Below are positions 24,141 through 32,118 of a stretch of 64,000 nucleotides of DNA, in pieces. The stretch lies in the NCBI RefSeq assembly GCF_037969725.1, contig NZ_CP150203.1, positions 2,992,001 through 3,056,000 of the forward strand, read 5' to 3'. The notes beneath the pieces were generated by a model. The model did no database searches, was not told the DNA's origin, and saw only the letters and a list, made by a program, of their open reading frames with translations. Origin of the DNA: Paenibacillus sp. FSL W8-0426. Lineage in GTDB: Bacteria > Bacillota > Bacilli > Paenibacillales > Paenibacillaceae. How positions within the stretch are numbered: position 1 is the first letter of the stretch; the number at the start of each line of letters is the position of its first letter. The translations under genes were made by a program, and so were the position numbers.

Positions 24141-25538
24141 ATGCCCAATACCGAAACCAAACGGGACTTTAAAGGGTCCAATAGAAGAATAGTTCGGCGT
24201 ACAGCGTCAGGCATCATTGCGGCAGTGCTTATGGCCGGCGGGATTGCCGCCATGGGGCCGTCCCATGCATACGCCGAAAAAGCCGATGTGTCCATAAGCC
24301 ATTGGTACGGATATCCTCAATTGCAGGTACCTGAACTGAAACCTGTCTGGGAAGCGAAAGTCGACAACTATTTGAAAAATGAAGCTTATTACGGACAGCA
24401 GGCGATTGCGGAGGACGGAAAGGTATTTGTTTTCTCCGGCAAAAAACTCATTGCGCTCGATGCAAAAACAGGCAAACGCTTGTGGGCCTATGGCAAAGAA
24501 TTGACTCCGATTGTTGCTTATGGGAACGGCGTCGTATACGGCTTGACGGCTGACCATAAACCGTATGCGGTGGATGCCAAAACGGGCAAAGCCAAATGGG
24601 TATCCGGCTCGTCCACGTGGATTGAAGCTCGTTTGCGGACCGAGAAGCTGGTCCCGACTGCGGATACGCTGTATATGATCAACGGCAGCACGACGTTTGC
24701 CTTCGACAATCAAACAGGAAAACTGCGCTGGAAGGCCGATGAAGCGCTCGCGGAAGGAAACGGCACCGAATATTTGGAGATCGCGGACGGCGTCGTGCTT
24801 CGGACATTCATGGTTCAGGGGGCGCTCACATCGGTTCAGCTGAACGCTTACGACCAAAAAACGGGCAAAAAATTATGGGACGAGTTCGGGCAGGGGGAAG
24901 CGCTGCATATCAAAAACGGCCTTGTCTATACTGCCGATTATTATTCTTCGAGATTAACCGATTACGAATCATCGCCTGATCGCGCGATGAAGATCAATGC
25001 GTACAACCTGAAGACAGGAGCTTTAAAAGGCACTCGTGAATATCGCTGGAAAATGGAAGGCGAACCACCGTACACGTACGGGTACGGAGCCGTGCTGGCC
25101 AGCGGGGACAAATTGTACATGGAGCAGGGCAACAAGGTGGCTGAGTATCCGCTGGATGCGTTCAAAGAAGGGGAGAAACCTTTGCGGACATTCCAACGCC
25201 CCTATGGGGAGGGCTGGGAACTGCTCACCGTTGCGCAGGACCGGCTAATTTACAAATCGGGAGACGGGGAGTTGGCAGGCATCAAGTTGGCGAACGGGCA
25301 GGCAGTGCAATGGAACGGGGATGCACCGATATCTAACGTTAACGTGTACGGCAAGGGCATGTACCGGGCAGAACGGAACGGGACGCTGCTGGCGATCAAC
25401 ATGCTGACGAATCAGCCTGTGTTCCGCGTCAAAACCGGGGCGGACCTGCATGAATCCACTTTGAAAACAAACGGAATGATCATCATTCAGGCGGAAGGCC
25501 GACTGCTCGGCGTGAAACTTCCGGCATCATTGAAATAA
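24141..25538 (+). CDS. Secreted PQQ-repeat beta-propeller protein
   Basis: A 465-residue protein with a twin-basic signal region (residues ~15-45, RIVRRTASGIIAAVLMAGG, ending HAYAEKA). Repeated blades of the type LIALDAKTGKRLWAYGKE, AVDAKTGKAKWVSGSS and AFDNQTGKLRWKAD follow. This is the PQQ-like seven- or eight-blade propeller, typically a secreted binding or scaffold protein; PQQ itself is not implied. The signal has two adjacent arginines, so export by Sec or Tat cannot be decided by eye. CGGAGG precedes the ATG, and a strong palindromic terminator ends the gene. Confidence 0.82.
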   Translation: MPNTETKRDFKGSNRRIVRRTASGIIAAVLMAGGIAAMGPSHAYAEKADVSISHWYGYPQLQVPELKPVWEAKVDNYLKNEAYYGQQAIAEDGKVFVFSGKKLIALDAKTGKRLWAYGKELTPIVAYGNGVVYGLTADHKPYAVDAKTGKAKWVSGSSTWIEARLRTEKLVPTADTLYMINGSTTFAFDNQTGKLRWKADEALAEGNGTEYLEIADGVVLRTFMVQGALTSVQLNAYDQKTGKKLWDEFGQGEALHIKNGLVYTADYYSSRLTDYESSPDRAMKINAYNLKTGALKGTREYRWKMEGEPPYTYGYGAVLASGDKLYMEQGNKVAEYPLDAFKEGEKPLRTFQRPYGEGWELLTVAQDRLIYKSGDGELAGIKLANGQAVQWNGDAPISNVNVYGKGMYRAERNGTLLAINMLTNQPVFRVKTGADLHESTLKTNGMIIIQAEGRLLGVKLPASLK

Positions 25539-25569
25539 CGCACATACTTACAGTTTGACGAACAATTGG

Positions 25570-25610
25570 CCGCTGCACTTCTTTAAAGAAGTGCAGCGGT
25601 TTTTCTTTTG
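25570..25610 (+). terminator. Terminator after the PQQ-repeat gene
   Basis: Perfect 30-bp palindrome ccgctgcacttcttt / aaagaagtgcagcgg followed by a T-rich tract. Confidence 0.88.
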
Positions 25611-25613
25611 TAA

Positions 25614-25664
25614 TGACAAAATTGTCATAATAATATTGACAAAAGTCACTGACAAACTTATAAC
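25614..25664 (+). promoter_or_regulatory. HPP-gene promoter with TGACA repeats
   Basis: -35 TTGACA (25636-25641), 17-bp spacer, -10 TATAAC (25659-25664). A perfect palindrome TGACAAAATTGTCA lies just upstream (25614-25627), and two more TGACAAA copies (25637 and 25650) fall in the -35 and the spacer. A repressor binding TGACA-type half-sites is likely. Confidence 0.7.
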
Positions 25665-25702
25665 TAAAATATTATGTAAACATGATTCTCGGAGGGCAGT
25701 GA

Positions 25703-26227
25703 ATGAATTACAACGATGAAGCAGGCTTTTTTGCCAAAATGAAAGCACCGGGGAGGAGTACGCTGAAAGTACATCCGCGAAGCGCAATTCTAGCAGGCAT
25801 CGGAGGTTTTGTGACGATCGGCATCTTGTCTTTCCTGACAAGCTGGACCTCCAGCGAGTGGCTCATGGCTCCGTTCGGTGCGAGCTGCGTATTGGCTTTT
25901 GGCTTGTGGGATGCGCCATTATCCCAACCGAGAAACATTATCGGCGGACATTTTATTTCCACGTTAACAGGACTGATCATGTATCACTTGTTCGGCAACA
26001 GCAACTGGGTCATCGCCGCAAGTGTGGGCTTATCGATTCTTGTCATGATGCTCACCAAAACGACCCATCCGCCTGCAGGCGCCAATCCGCTGGCCATCAT
26101 GCTGGGCGGAACCGGCTGGTCGTTCCTGTTCATGCCGGTGCTGACGGGTTCGATTCTGATCGTGCTGGTCGCGCTGGTGATCAACAACCTTGATAAATCG
26201 CGCAGATATCCAACCTTTTGGTATTGA
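25703..26227 (+). CDS. HPP-family membrane protein
   Basis: A 174-residue protein with four hydrophobic helices and the name-giving motif THPPAGANPLA (residues ~117-127). It also has the preceding GASCVLAFGLWDAPLSQPRN segment of the family. HPP proteins are small permeases, some linked to nitrite or nitrogen-oxide transport; the role here is open. GGAGGG precedes the ATG. It is monocistronic, between two terminators, with an operator-rich promoter. Confidence 0.88.
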   Translation: MNYNDEAGFFAKMKAPGRSTLKVHPRSAILAGIGGFVTIGILSFLTSWTSSEWLMAPFGASCVLAFGLWDAPLSQPRNIIGGHFISTLTGLIMYHLFGNSNWVIAASVGLSILVMMLTKTTHPPAGANPLAIMLGGTGWSFLFMPVLTGSILIVLVALVINNLDKSRRYPTFWY

Positions 26228-26276
26228 TGCTCGGAGCATCTGGAATTTAACTTGAACCGATACAGAACGGGCAAAG

Positions 26277-26309
26277 AAAGAGGACTTCCATCCGTGAAGT
26301 TCTCTTTTT
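26277..26309 (+). terminator. Terminator after the HPP gene
   Basis: Stem aaagaggactt / aagttctcttt (one G-T pair) followed by TTTTTG. Confidence 0.75.
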
Positions 26310-26554
26310 GCTTTACTGCACTCGCAGTGCCCTAGTGTGATTGATCCGTATAGTTTCTAGGGTGAGGACGGATATACATACTTGAGCGTTCATCTTTGTA
26401 CACATATCAAAATAGTGATAATATACGTCAAAATATAGAGAGATTGCAACAGAAAATATCAATATCATTACATTTGTAGTTATAACAATAGAATCACGCC
26501 CGGGTGACAGGATTGTTAACAGCGATCACGATACAGATGGAGGAAAGAATTGAA
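26310..26554. other. Intergenic region with a dispersed 20-bp repeat and AT-rich promoter area
   Basis: Holds tactgcactcgcagtgccct (26314-26333), which matches 7808-7827 at 19 of 20 bases. It also has an AT-rich stretch around 26400-26480 likely to contain the promoter of the MFS gene, though no convincing -35/-10 pair could be fixed. Confidence 0.45.
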
Positions 26555-27724
26555 ATGGCTACATTATTGCTCATCTTGATTTACCTTGCATTCATCGGAC
26601 TCGGACTTCCGGATGCGCTGCTTGGCAGCGCATGGTCCGTCATGAAGCAGGATATCGGCGCCACGACGGAAATGGCGGGTTACATCTCATTAACCGTTTC
26701 CTTCTGTACCGTCATCTCCAGTTTGTTTGCAAGCAGATTGTTGCACAGGCTGGGCACGGGAAAAGTTACGCTCATCAGCATTTTGTTCACAACGATGGCG
26801 CTGCTTGGCTTTGCGGCATCCAGCGAATTTGTGTTTTTGATCCTCTTGGCCATTCCGTTGGGACTTGGCGCTGGGTGCGTAGATGCGGCATTGAGCAATT
26901 ACGTCGCATTGCATTTCAAAGCAAAGCATATGAGCTGGCTGCATTGTTTTTGGGGGATCGGGGCCATGACGGGTCCGTTTGTCATGTCCTATTGGCTGAC
27001 CCATGGAAACAACTGGCGTGTAGGATATTTCACAGTCGGAATGCTTCTGCTGGTCATCGTCATCGCACTGCTGGCATCGTTGCCGTTATGGCGGATTTAC
27101 GAAAAAGGCAACATCGAAGAGGGTAGTGCGCAAAAGCTGGTCAGCAACAGGGAAGCCGTGCGCATTCGCGGCGTGAAATCGTCCATGCTGGCCATGCTTT
27201 GTTACAACGGGTCAGAGACCGCTGCCGGATTGTGGATCGCCTCCTTTTTGATCGCGGGCAAAGGGCTTGATCCCGCTAAGGCTGCTGCCTATACGTCCCT
27301 TTTCTATATCGGGATCATTATCGGTCGTGTCTTTTCGGGATTTCTTTCGACGAGCGTTTCGAGCAAAAACCTGATACGATATGGCGGGCTTATCGGTTGC
27401 TTCGGCCTCCTTGTCCTTGTTTTGCCTGTCCCGCATTGGGGTGCGGCAGGCGCTTTGTTCATTGTCGGCATGGGCGGTGCGCCGATCTATCCAAGCATCG
27501 TCCATGCTACGCCGGAGCGGTTTGGAGAAAAGGCTTCATCCAGCGTGATTGGACTGCAGATGGCCAGCGCATACACGGGTTCCACGCTTATTCCGTTAAT
27601 GACGGGCATGGTGGCCGGCCGATTCGGGATGTCCTGGGTACCCGTCATTCTGCTCGCGCTCTTCGGCATCATGTTTGTTGCTACTGAAACGGCGAACAGA
27701 GCTCTTAAGATGGGGATCCGCTGA
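26555..27724 (+). CDS. MFS transporter (fucose-permease-like)
   Basis: A 389-residue, ~12-helix major facilitator. It starts LLLILIYLAFIGLGLPDALLG, the pattern of the FucP/YfkF-like branch, with the loop SRLLHRLGTGKV between helices 2 and 3 and GAPIYPSIVHATPERFG in the second half. It probably moves a sugar or small drug-like compound. ATG 26555 has GGAGGA 10 bases upstream; the in-frame GTG/TTG extension to 26504 is unlikely. It is a single gene with a terminator behind. Confidence 0.83.
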   Translation: MATLLLILIYLAFIGLGLPDALLGSAWSVMKQDIGATTEMAGYISLTVSFCTVISSLFASRLLHRLGTGKVTLISILFTTMALLGFAASSEFVFLILLAIPLGLGAGCVDAALSNYVALHFKAKHMSWLHCFWGIGAMTGPFVMSYWLTHGNNWRVGYFTVGMLLLVIVIALLASLPLWRIYEKGNIEEGSAQKLVSNREAVRIRGVKSSMLAMLCYNGSETAAGLWIASFLIAGKGLDPAKAAAYTSLFYIGIIIGRVFSGFLSTSVSSKNLIRYGGLIGCFGLLVLVLPVPHWGAAGALFIVGMGGAPIYPSIVHATPERFGEKASSSVIGLQMASAYTGSTLIPLMTGMVAGRFGMSWVPVILLALFGIMFVATETANRALKMGIR

Positions 27725-27808
27725 CGGCTGTTCATTCGGAAACACGGGTTATCCACGATTTAATGTGTTCCATCTCTGGCAGACCATGCAAAAGATAAAA
27801 AGCAGTTG

Positions 27809-27856
27809 AACGGCCTTGGTCCTGAAATCATTCGGACGGAGGCCGTTTATTTTTTT
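27809..27856 (+). terminator. Terminator after the MFS gene
   Basis: Stem aacggcct (27809-27816) / aggccgtt (27840-27847) with an inner ggtcctg/cggac pairing, followed by TTATTTTTTT. Confidence 0.8.
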
Positions 27857-28056
27857 CATCGCTCCAACGTTGATGGGGTAGCAACGGCGCACATGCGTAC
27901 GCCTCAGCCAGTCAAGACGAACCGTGCATTTACAAACCCCAAGATAGCGATTCGTAGCCTTCCGGCGGGCGGTTTTTTCGAGTTTTCTCGTAAAAATCGG
28001 TATAATGGAGGGATTACATATAACTATATGTTGCAGGCAAGGAGTTGAGGAAACGA
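27857..28056. other. Intergenic region before the beta-helix gene
   Basis: No open frame of interest. A good -10 TATAAT sits at 28001-28006 with no clear -35, followed by GGAGGG and then AAGGAG near the gene start. Confidence 0.45.
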
Positions 28057-29601
28057 ATGGAATGGATCCAATGTTTATTGCTCTTATTGGGCATGGCTGC
28101 GGACATGGGAACGGAATCGGGAAATAAACCTGCTGCACCGGCAGCCTCGGCCGATTCGACGTATTATGTTTCCAAAGAAGGCAGCGATGCCAACCCGGGA
28201 ACGAGCAGCAAGCCGTGGAAAACGCTGCAGCACGCAGCGGATACGGTTCCCGCAGGCGGTACGGTGCATGTACGGGGAGGAGTGTATAACGAAAAACTGA
28301 AAATGACGCGCTCCGGTTCGGCATCGAAAGGACCCATTGCTTTTGTGAGCGACGGATCGGACAAGGCGATCATTGACGGATCAGGGCTTTCGGTCACAGG
28401 CAGCGAAGGTCTTGTCGAACTGAGCGATGTAGAGTATGTGTCCATCCAGGGATTCGAAATTCGAAATTATTCGACGGCATCGAGGGATGTGGTGCCGATG
28501 GGGATATACGTACATGGTTCCGGCAGTTTCATCCAGTTAGTGAACAACGACATTCACGACATTCATAACACGGCCAGTCCTGCGGGTGACGATCTGCATG
28601 GGCGGGATGCGCATGGAATCGCCGTTTACGGCACAAAAGCACCGGAATCAATTCATGATATTACCGTTGCGGACAACGAACTGCATCATCTCGTGCTTGG
28701 TTCCAGCGAATCGCTGGTGTTGAACGGCAACGTGGACCATTTTGTCGTATCAGGCAACCGAATCCACGATAACGACAATATCGGCATCGACCTGATCGGT
28801 TTTGAAGGCATAGCACCAGATGCTGAGTATGACCAGGTACGGAACGGCGTGGTGAAGGAGAATTATGTGTACAACATTTCAGCGAACAACAATCCTTCCT
28901 ACGGAAAGGAGCTGCCCAACGGCAGTTTTTCTGCGGGAGGCATCTACGTCGATGGAGGCAAAGAAAGCGTGATCGAACGAAATTACAGCTATGATAACGA
29001 TATCGGGATCGAGATTGCCTCAGAACATGCTGGACGAACGACAGACCATATTACGGTTCGCAGCAATCTGGTTTATAACAACCGTCTTGCCGGGATCGCC
29101 ATCGGCGGATATGACGACGAGCGGGGCTCGACGTCCCATGCGAAGATCGTGAACAACACGTTGTACAACAACGATACGTTGGAAGAGGGAAGTGGACAGC
29201 TTTTCGTCCAGTATGATACCCGGAACAATGTCATCCAAAATAATATTTTCGTGGCAAGCGCCTCCGGTGTGCTGATTTCTAACGATTACACCGAAAATGC
29301 CGGGAATGTGGTGGATCATAATTTGTATTTTGCCAAGGGAGGCCCGGAGGACGCAGAGTGGACATGGATGACCAAAGGGTACAACGGATTCGCGGCGTAC
29401 CAAGCTGGAAGCGGGAACGATGCACACTCCCGGTTCATGGATCCCCAATTCATGCATGCAGGCAAGGGCGATTTCCGTCTGCGGGCTGCGTCCCCGGCGA
29501 TGGATACGGGAAAAGCGCTTGGGGACATGCTGGGGACCTTCGATCTGGATGGCAATCCAAGAGTCAGCGGGTTCGGCGTGAACATGGGGGCTTACGAATA
29601 G
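28057..29601 (+). CDS. Secreted right-handed parallel beta-helix protein
   Basis: A 514-residue protein with a short signal-like start (WIQCLLLLLGMAADMG). The DUF1565-type opening is YYVSKEGSDANPGTSSKPW, followed by GGTVHVRGGVYNEKL. A long run of ~22-residue coils (VSGNRIHDNDNIGIDLIGFE, VRSNLVYNNRLAGIAIGG) marks a pectate-lyase-like solenoid. It is probably an extracellular polysaccharide lyase or hydrolase; no catalytic residue can be named. An in-frame TTG lies at 28045; ATG 28057 is preferred with GAGG 6 bases upstream. Confidence 0.8.
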   Translation: MEWIQCLLLLLGMAADMGTESGNKPAAPAASADSTYYVSKEGSDANPGTSSKPWKTLQHAADTVPAGGTVHVRGGVYNEKLKMTRSGSASKGPIAFVSDGSDKAIIDGSGLSVTGSEGLVELSDVEYVSIQGFEIRNYSTASRDVVPMGIYVHGSGSFIQLVNNDIHDIHNTASPAGDDLHGRDAHGIAVYGTKAPESIHDITVADNELHHLVLGSSESLVLNGNVDHFVVSGNRIHDNDNIGIDLIGFEGIAPDAEYDQVRNGVVKENYVYNISANNNPSYGKELPNGSFSAGGIYVDGGKESVIERNYSYDNDIGIEIASEHAGRTTDHITVRSNLVYNNRLAGIAIGGYDDERGSTSHAKIVNNTLYNNDTLEEGSGQLFVQYDTRNNVIQNNIFVASASGVLISNDYTENAGNVVDHNLYFAKGGPEDAEWTWMTKGYNGFAAYQAGSGNDAHSRFMDPQFMHAGKGDFRLRAASPAMDTGKALGDMLGTFDLDGNPRVSGFGVNMGAYE

Positions 29602-29635
29602 CCCCTGTATTCAGGGAGCAAGCTTTGTGGCTGAA

Positions 29636-29696
29636 TTGACTTGTCCAATAATTCAAGATAGAATAATTTGATTTAGTAAATTAGTGGATTAGTAAA
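29636..29696 (+). promoter_or_regulatory. Promoter and 8-bp tandem repeats before the first DUF6530-like gene
   Basis: -35 TTGACT (29636-29641), 17-bp spacer, -10 TAGAAT (29659-29664). Three tandem 8-bp units TTAGTAAA, TTAGTGGA, TTAGTAAA follow at 29673-29696, starting about at the transcription start. The same design precedes the paralogue. Confidence 0.75.
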
Positions 29697-29714
29697 GGAG
29701 AAGTGGGGAGAAGC

Positions 29715-30194
29715 ATGAAAATTCCAACTACTTTGAAACATAAACCGGTCGTTGTAGCCGAAAACTATGAGCGCGTAGATGGCCGGCTTGGTCCAGACAG
29801 CGATGCCAAAGGCCTTTCCCTTGGACTGGCCCAATGGAATGATCGCGGGAAGGTGGATATTTCCGCCAAAGTATGGAGATACACGGGAGAGAAATGGTCG
29901 CGGCAATCCGAGGAGCTGCCGCTTCATCGTGTGCTGGATTTGTCCATTTTGATCTGCCGTTCATTGGAGCATTTCCGGGAAGCTTACCAGTATGAACACC
30001 TGTATGACGAGAACAACCCGGTTATTGATCGCGTCGGGCTGCAAGGCGACGCCTTGAATGTAGCCGTCTGCACGGATAACGAGAAAATCAACGACGATAT
30101 CAAGCTGTTTAGCCAAGCACTGAGCGACAACGACGAGATGATCGGGGAACGCCTGCGCACCTTGTCCAAAATTCTTCGCGACATGGGGTACTAA
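29715..30194 (+). CDS. DUF6530-like protein, copy A
   Basis: A 159-residue soluble protein with no signal or membrane segment. The best conserved parts are LHRVLDLSILICRSLEHFREAY and EMIGERLRTLSKILRDMGY, shared with the paralogue 220 bp downstream, which has exactly the same length. The DUF6530 name is from memory and needs a search. Function is unknown. ATG 29715 follows GTGGGGAGA. The gene is monocistronic, with its own promoter and terminator. Confidence 0.7.
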   Translation: MKIPTTLKHKPVVVAENYERVDGRLGPDSDAKGLSLGLAQWNDRGKVDISAKVWRYTGEKWSRQSEELPLHRVLDLSILICRSLEHFREAYQYEHLYDENNPVIDRVGLQGDALNVAVCTDNEKINDDIKLFSQALSDNDEMIGERLRTLSKILRDMGY

Positions 30195-30238
30195 GCCCAT
30201 TTTTGCGTGTTCACGGAGTACCATTTCATGATAAAAAA

Positions 30239-30284
30239 AGAAGCCGAAATTCCTTTTAGATAAAGGGGATTTCGGCTTCTTTTC
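30239..30284 (+). terminator. Terminator between the two DUF6530-like genes
   Basis: Stem agaagccgaaattcc (30239-30253) / ggggatttcggcttct (30265-30280) followed by TTT, with an A run upstream. Confidence 0.8.
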
Positions 30285-30318
30285 GTTTTGGGCTGCTCTG
30301 GAAAAACGAGAAATGAGG

Positions 30319-30390
30319 TTGACTTGCATGGTAAAGCAGGATAAACTGATGCAGTAATTTAGTAAATTACTAAGTTAGTAAATTAGTAAA
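30319..30390 (+). promoter_or_regulatory. Promoter and 8-bp tandem repeats before DUF6530-like copy B
   Basis: -35 TTGACT (30319-30324), 17-bp spacer, -10 TAAACT (30342-30347). Four tandem units TTAGTAAA, TTACTAAG, TTAGTAAA, TTAGTAAA follow at 30359-30390. The first two units together form an odd palindrome ttagtaa-a-ttactaa. Confidence 0.75.
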
Positions 30391-30410
30391 TCTGAAAGAA
30401 GGGGAGAACT

Positions 30411-30890
30411 ATGAAATCACCCACGCAGCTCCATCACCAACCCGTCATTGCTTCGGATCGTTATGAGCAGGTGGATGGTGTAAGGGCAGGCAATAAAGCA
30501 AGCAAACGTCTCACATTGGGCGTCAGTCGGGAAGCCGGCACGGGCAGGGAAGAAATTTCCGCGATATTATGGAGCCAGCTTGGTGGAGATGCTGCAGAGT
30601 CATCCGAGCCGATGCTGATGCATCGGGTGCTTGACCTGTCGATCCTGATTTGCCAATCGTTGGAGTACTTTCAGGAAGCCTACCGCTACGAGCATTTGTA
30701 CGATCCCGCACAACCGGTGATCCAAAAAATTGGTCTGCAAGGCAGTGCCATGACGGTGGCGGTCTGCACCGAAAATGACAGCATTCGCGAGGATATTCAG
30801 GCGTTCAGCCGGATTTTGAATGACAACGGCGAAATGATCGGCGAACGGCTGCGTACGTTGTCGGCCATTTTGAAGGAAATGGGGTATTGA
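30411..30890 (+). CDS. DUF6530-like protein, copy B
   Basis: A 159-residue paralogue of the gene at 29715. Its N-terminal third has diverged while the C-terminal half (HRVLDLSILICQSLEYFQEAY, VAVCTEND, EMIGERLRTLSAILKEMGY) is largely the same. It starts 20 bp after the fourth tandem repeat, with GGGGAGA before the ATG. Its stop is one base before the ATG of an MFS gene, so it heads the operon DUF6530-MFS-MoxR-VWA. Function is unknown. Confidence 0.72.
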   Translation: MKSPTQLHHQPVIASDRYEQVDGVRAGNKASKRLTLGVSREAGTGREEISAILWSQLGGDAAESSEPMLMHRVLDLSILICQSLEYFQEAYRYEHLYDPAQPVIQKIGLQGSAMTVAVCTENDSIREDIQAFSRILNDNGEMIGERLRTLSAILKEMGY

Positions 30891-30891
30891 C

Positions 30892-32100
30892 ATGTTTTCC
30901 AATCGATACGTTCGGACCGTCATCCTTTCCCGAGTGCTGCTGCAATTGGGCATATGGATTCGGAACTACGCGGTTTTGCTGTTCGTGACGCAATGGACGA
31001 ACAACAATCCCGTATACGTTTCCCTGATTTCGGTCGCGGAATTTGCCCCGATCTTTCTGTTCGGACTGATTGGAGGCACGTTTGCCGACCGCTGGAAGCC
31101 GAAACGAACGATGGTGTGGAGCGATCTATGGTCTGCACTGTCGGTGGTGGCCGTATTGTTGACCGTGATGAACGGGGGATGGATCGCGCTTCTCATCGGA
31201 TCATTCGTTTCCGCCAGCCTGTCCCAGTTTTCGCAGCCTTCTGCGATGAAACTGTACAAACGCCATGTTCCGGCAGAACAAATTCAGGGCGTGATGGCCA
31301 TGTCGCAAACGCTGGTGGCCACATTCATGGTGCTTGGTCCGGTGATCGGGACGTTTATTTTCATCCGGTTCGGCATTGAAGTGTCCCTTGTTTTGACGGC
31401 AGTTCTATTTCTGGGATCTGCGCTGATCCTGTCCTCACTGCCTCGCGACGAAGAAGAAAACCATTCCGGTCAAACGGGCAAATTCATGGCGGAATTGGCT
31501 GCCGGACTGAAGTACATTGGTGCCAACCGATCGTTAAGGACGCTTAGTTTGACGTTTGCCGCCGTCGGATTGGCCTCGGGATTAACGCAGCCGCTACAAA
31601 TTTTTCTCGTGATCGAGCAATTAAGGCTGGACGTGTCCTATTTGCAATGGTTCGTTATGGCGAACGGGGCGGCGATGCTGATCGGCGGTGCCGTTATCAT
31701 TTCCCAGGCCAGGAAGATGAGTCCGCAAACGATGCTTATGGCAGGTCTGCTCGTCTCTTCCGTTTGCACGATCGGCATCGGAGCCTCCACTTTGATCTGG
31801 CTCACGGTTCTGCTGCTTGTCGTTAGCGGTTTGGTCTACCCATGCATTCAAGGCGGTATCCAAACATTAATCGTAGGAAACAGCGAAGCGGCTTACATCG
31901 GGCGGGTATCCGGGACCATTACGCCTGTGTTTATGGGCATGATGGTCGTCGGCATGCTTGTATCCGGATATATGAAGGATTCGTTTTCGCTGCTGGCCGT
32001 CTATGCGGTGAGCGGAGGTTTGATTATCGTCGGGGCACTATTGCTTGTTCCGATCCTTCCCCGCAAGAAGGAGAAACAGGCCAAGATTCAACAGGTTTAA
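30892..32100 (+). CDS. MFS transporter (MFS_3/macrolide-efflux type)
   Basis: A 402-residue, ~12-helix exporter-like protein. Motif A between helices 2 and 3 is GGTFADRWKPKRTM, and helix 5 has QTLVATFMVLGPVIG. The family includes macrolide and siderophore exporters. The ATG follows the DUF6530 stop by one base, indicating coupled translation, and a moxR-type gene starts 18 bp after its stop. Association of an MFS exporter with a MoxR-VWA pair is unusual. Confidence 0.85.
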   Translation: MFSNRYVRTVILSRVLLQLGIWIRNYAVLLFVTQWTNNNPVYVSLISVAEFAPIFLFGLIGGTFADRWKPKRTMVWSDLWSALSVVAVLLTVMNGGWIALLIGSFVSASLSQFSQPSAMKLYKRHVPAEQIQGVMAMSQTLVATFMVLGPVIGTFIFIRFGIEVSLVLTAVLFLGSALILSSLPRDEEENHSGQTGKFMAELAAGLKYIGANRSLRTLSLTFAAVGLASGLTQPLQIFLVIEQLRLDVSYLQWFVMANGAAMLIGGAVIISQARKMSPQTMLMAGLLVSSVCTIGIGASTLIWLTVLLLVVSGLVYPCIQGGIQTLIVGNSEAAYIGRVSGTITPVFMGMMVVGMLVSGYMKDSFSLLAVYAVSGGLIIVGALLLVPILPRKKEKQAKIQQV

Positions 32101-32118
32101 AAAGGAAGGTGAGTTTAC

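Noticed and set aside
29673..30390. TTAGTAAA octads as a mini CRISPR or origin iterons
   Set aside because: Units are contiguous 8-mers without spacers, only three and four copies, each next to a promoter; no cas or replication genes are near.
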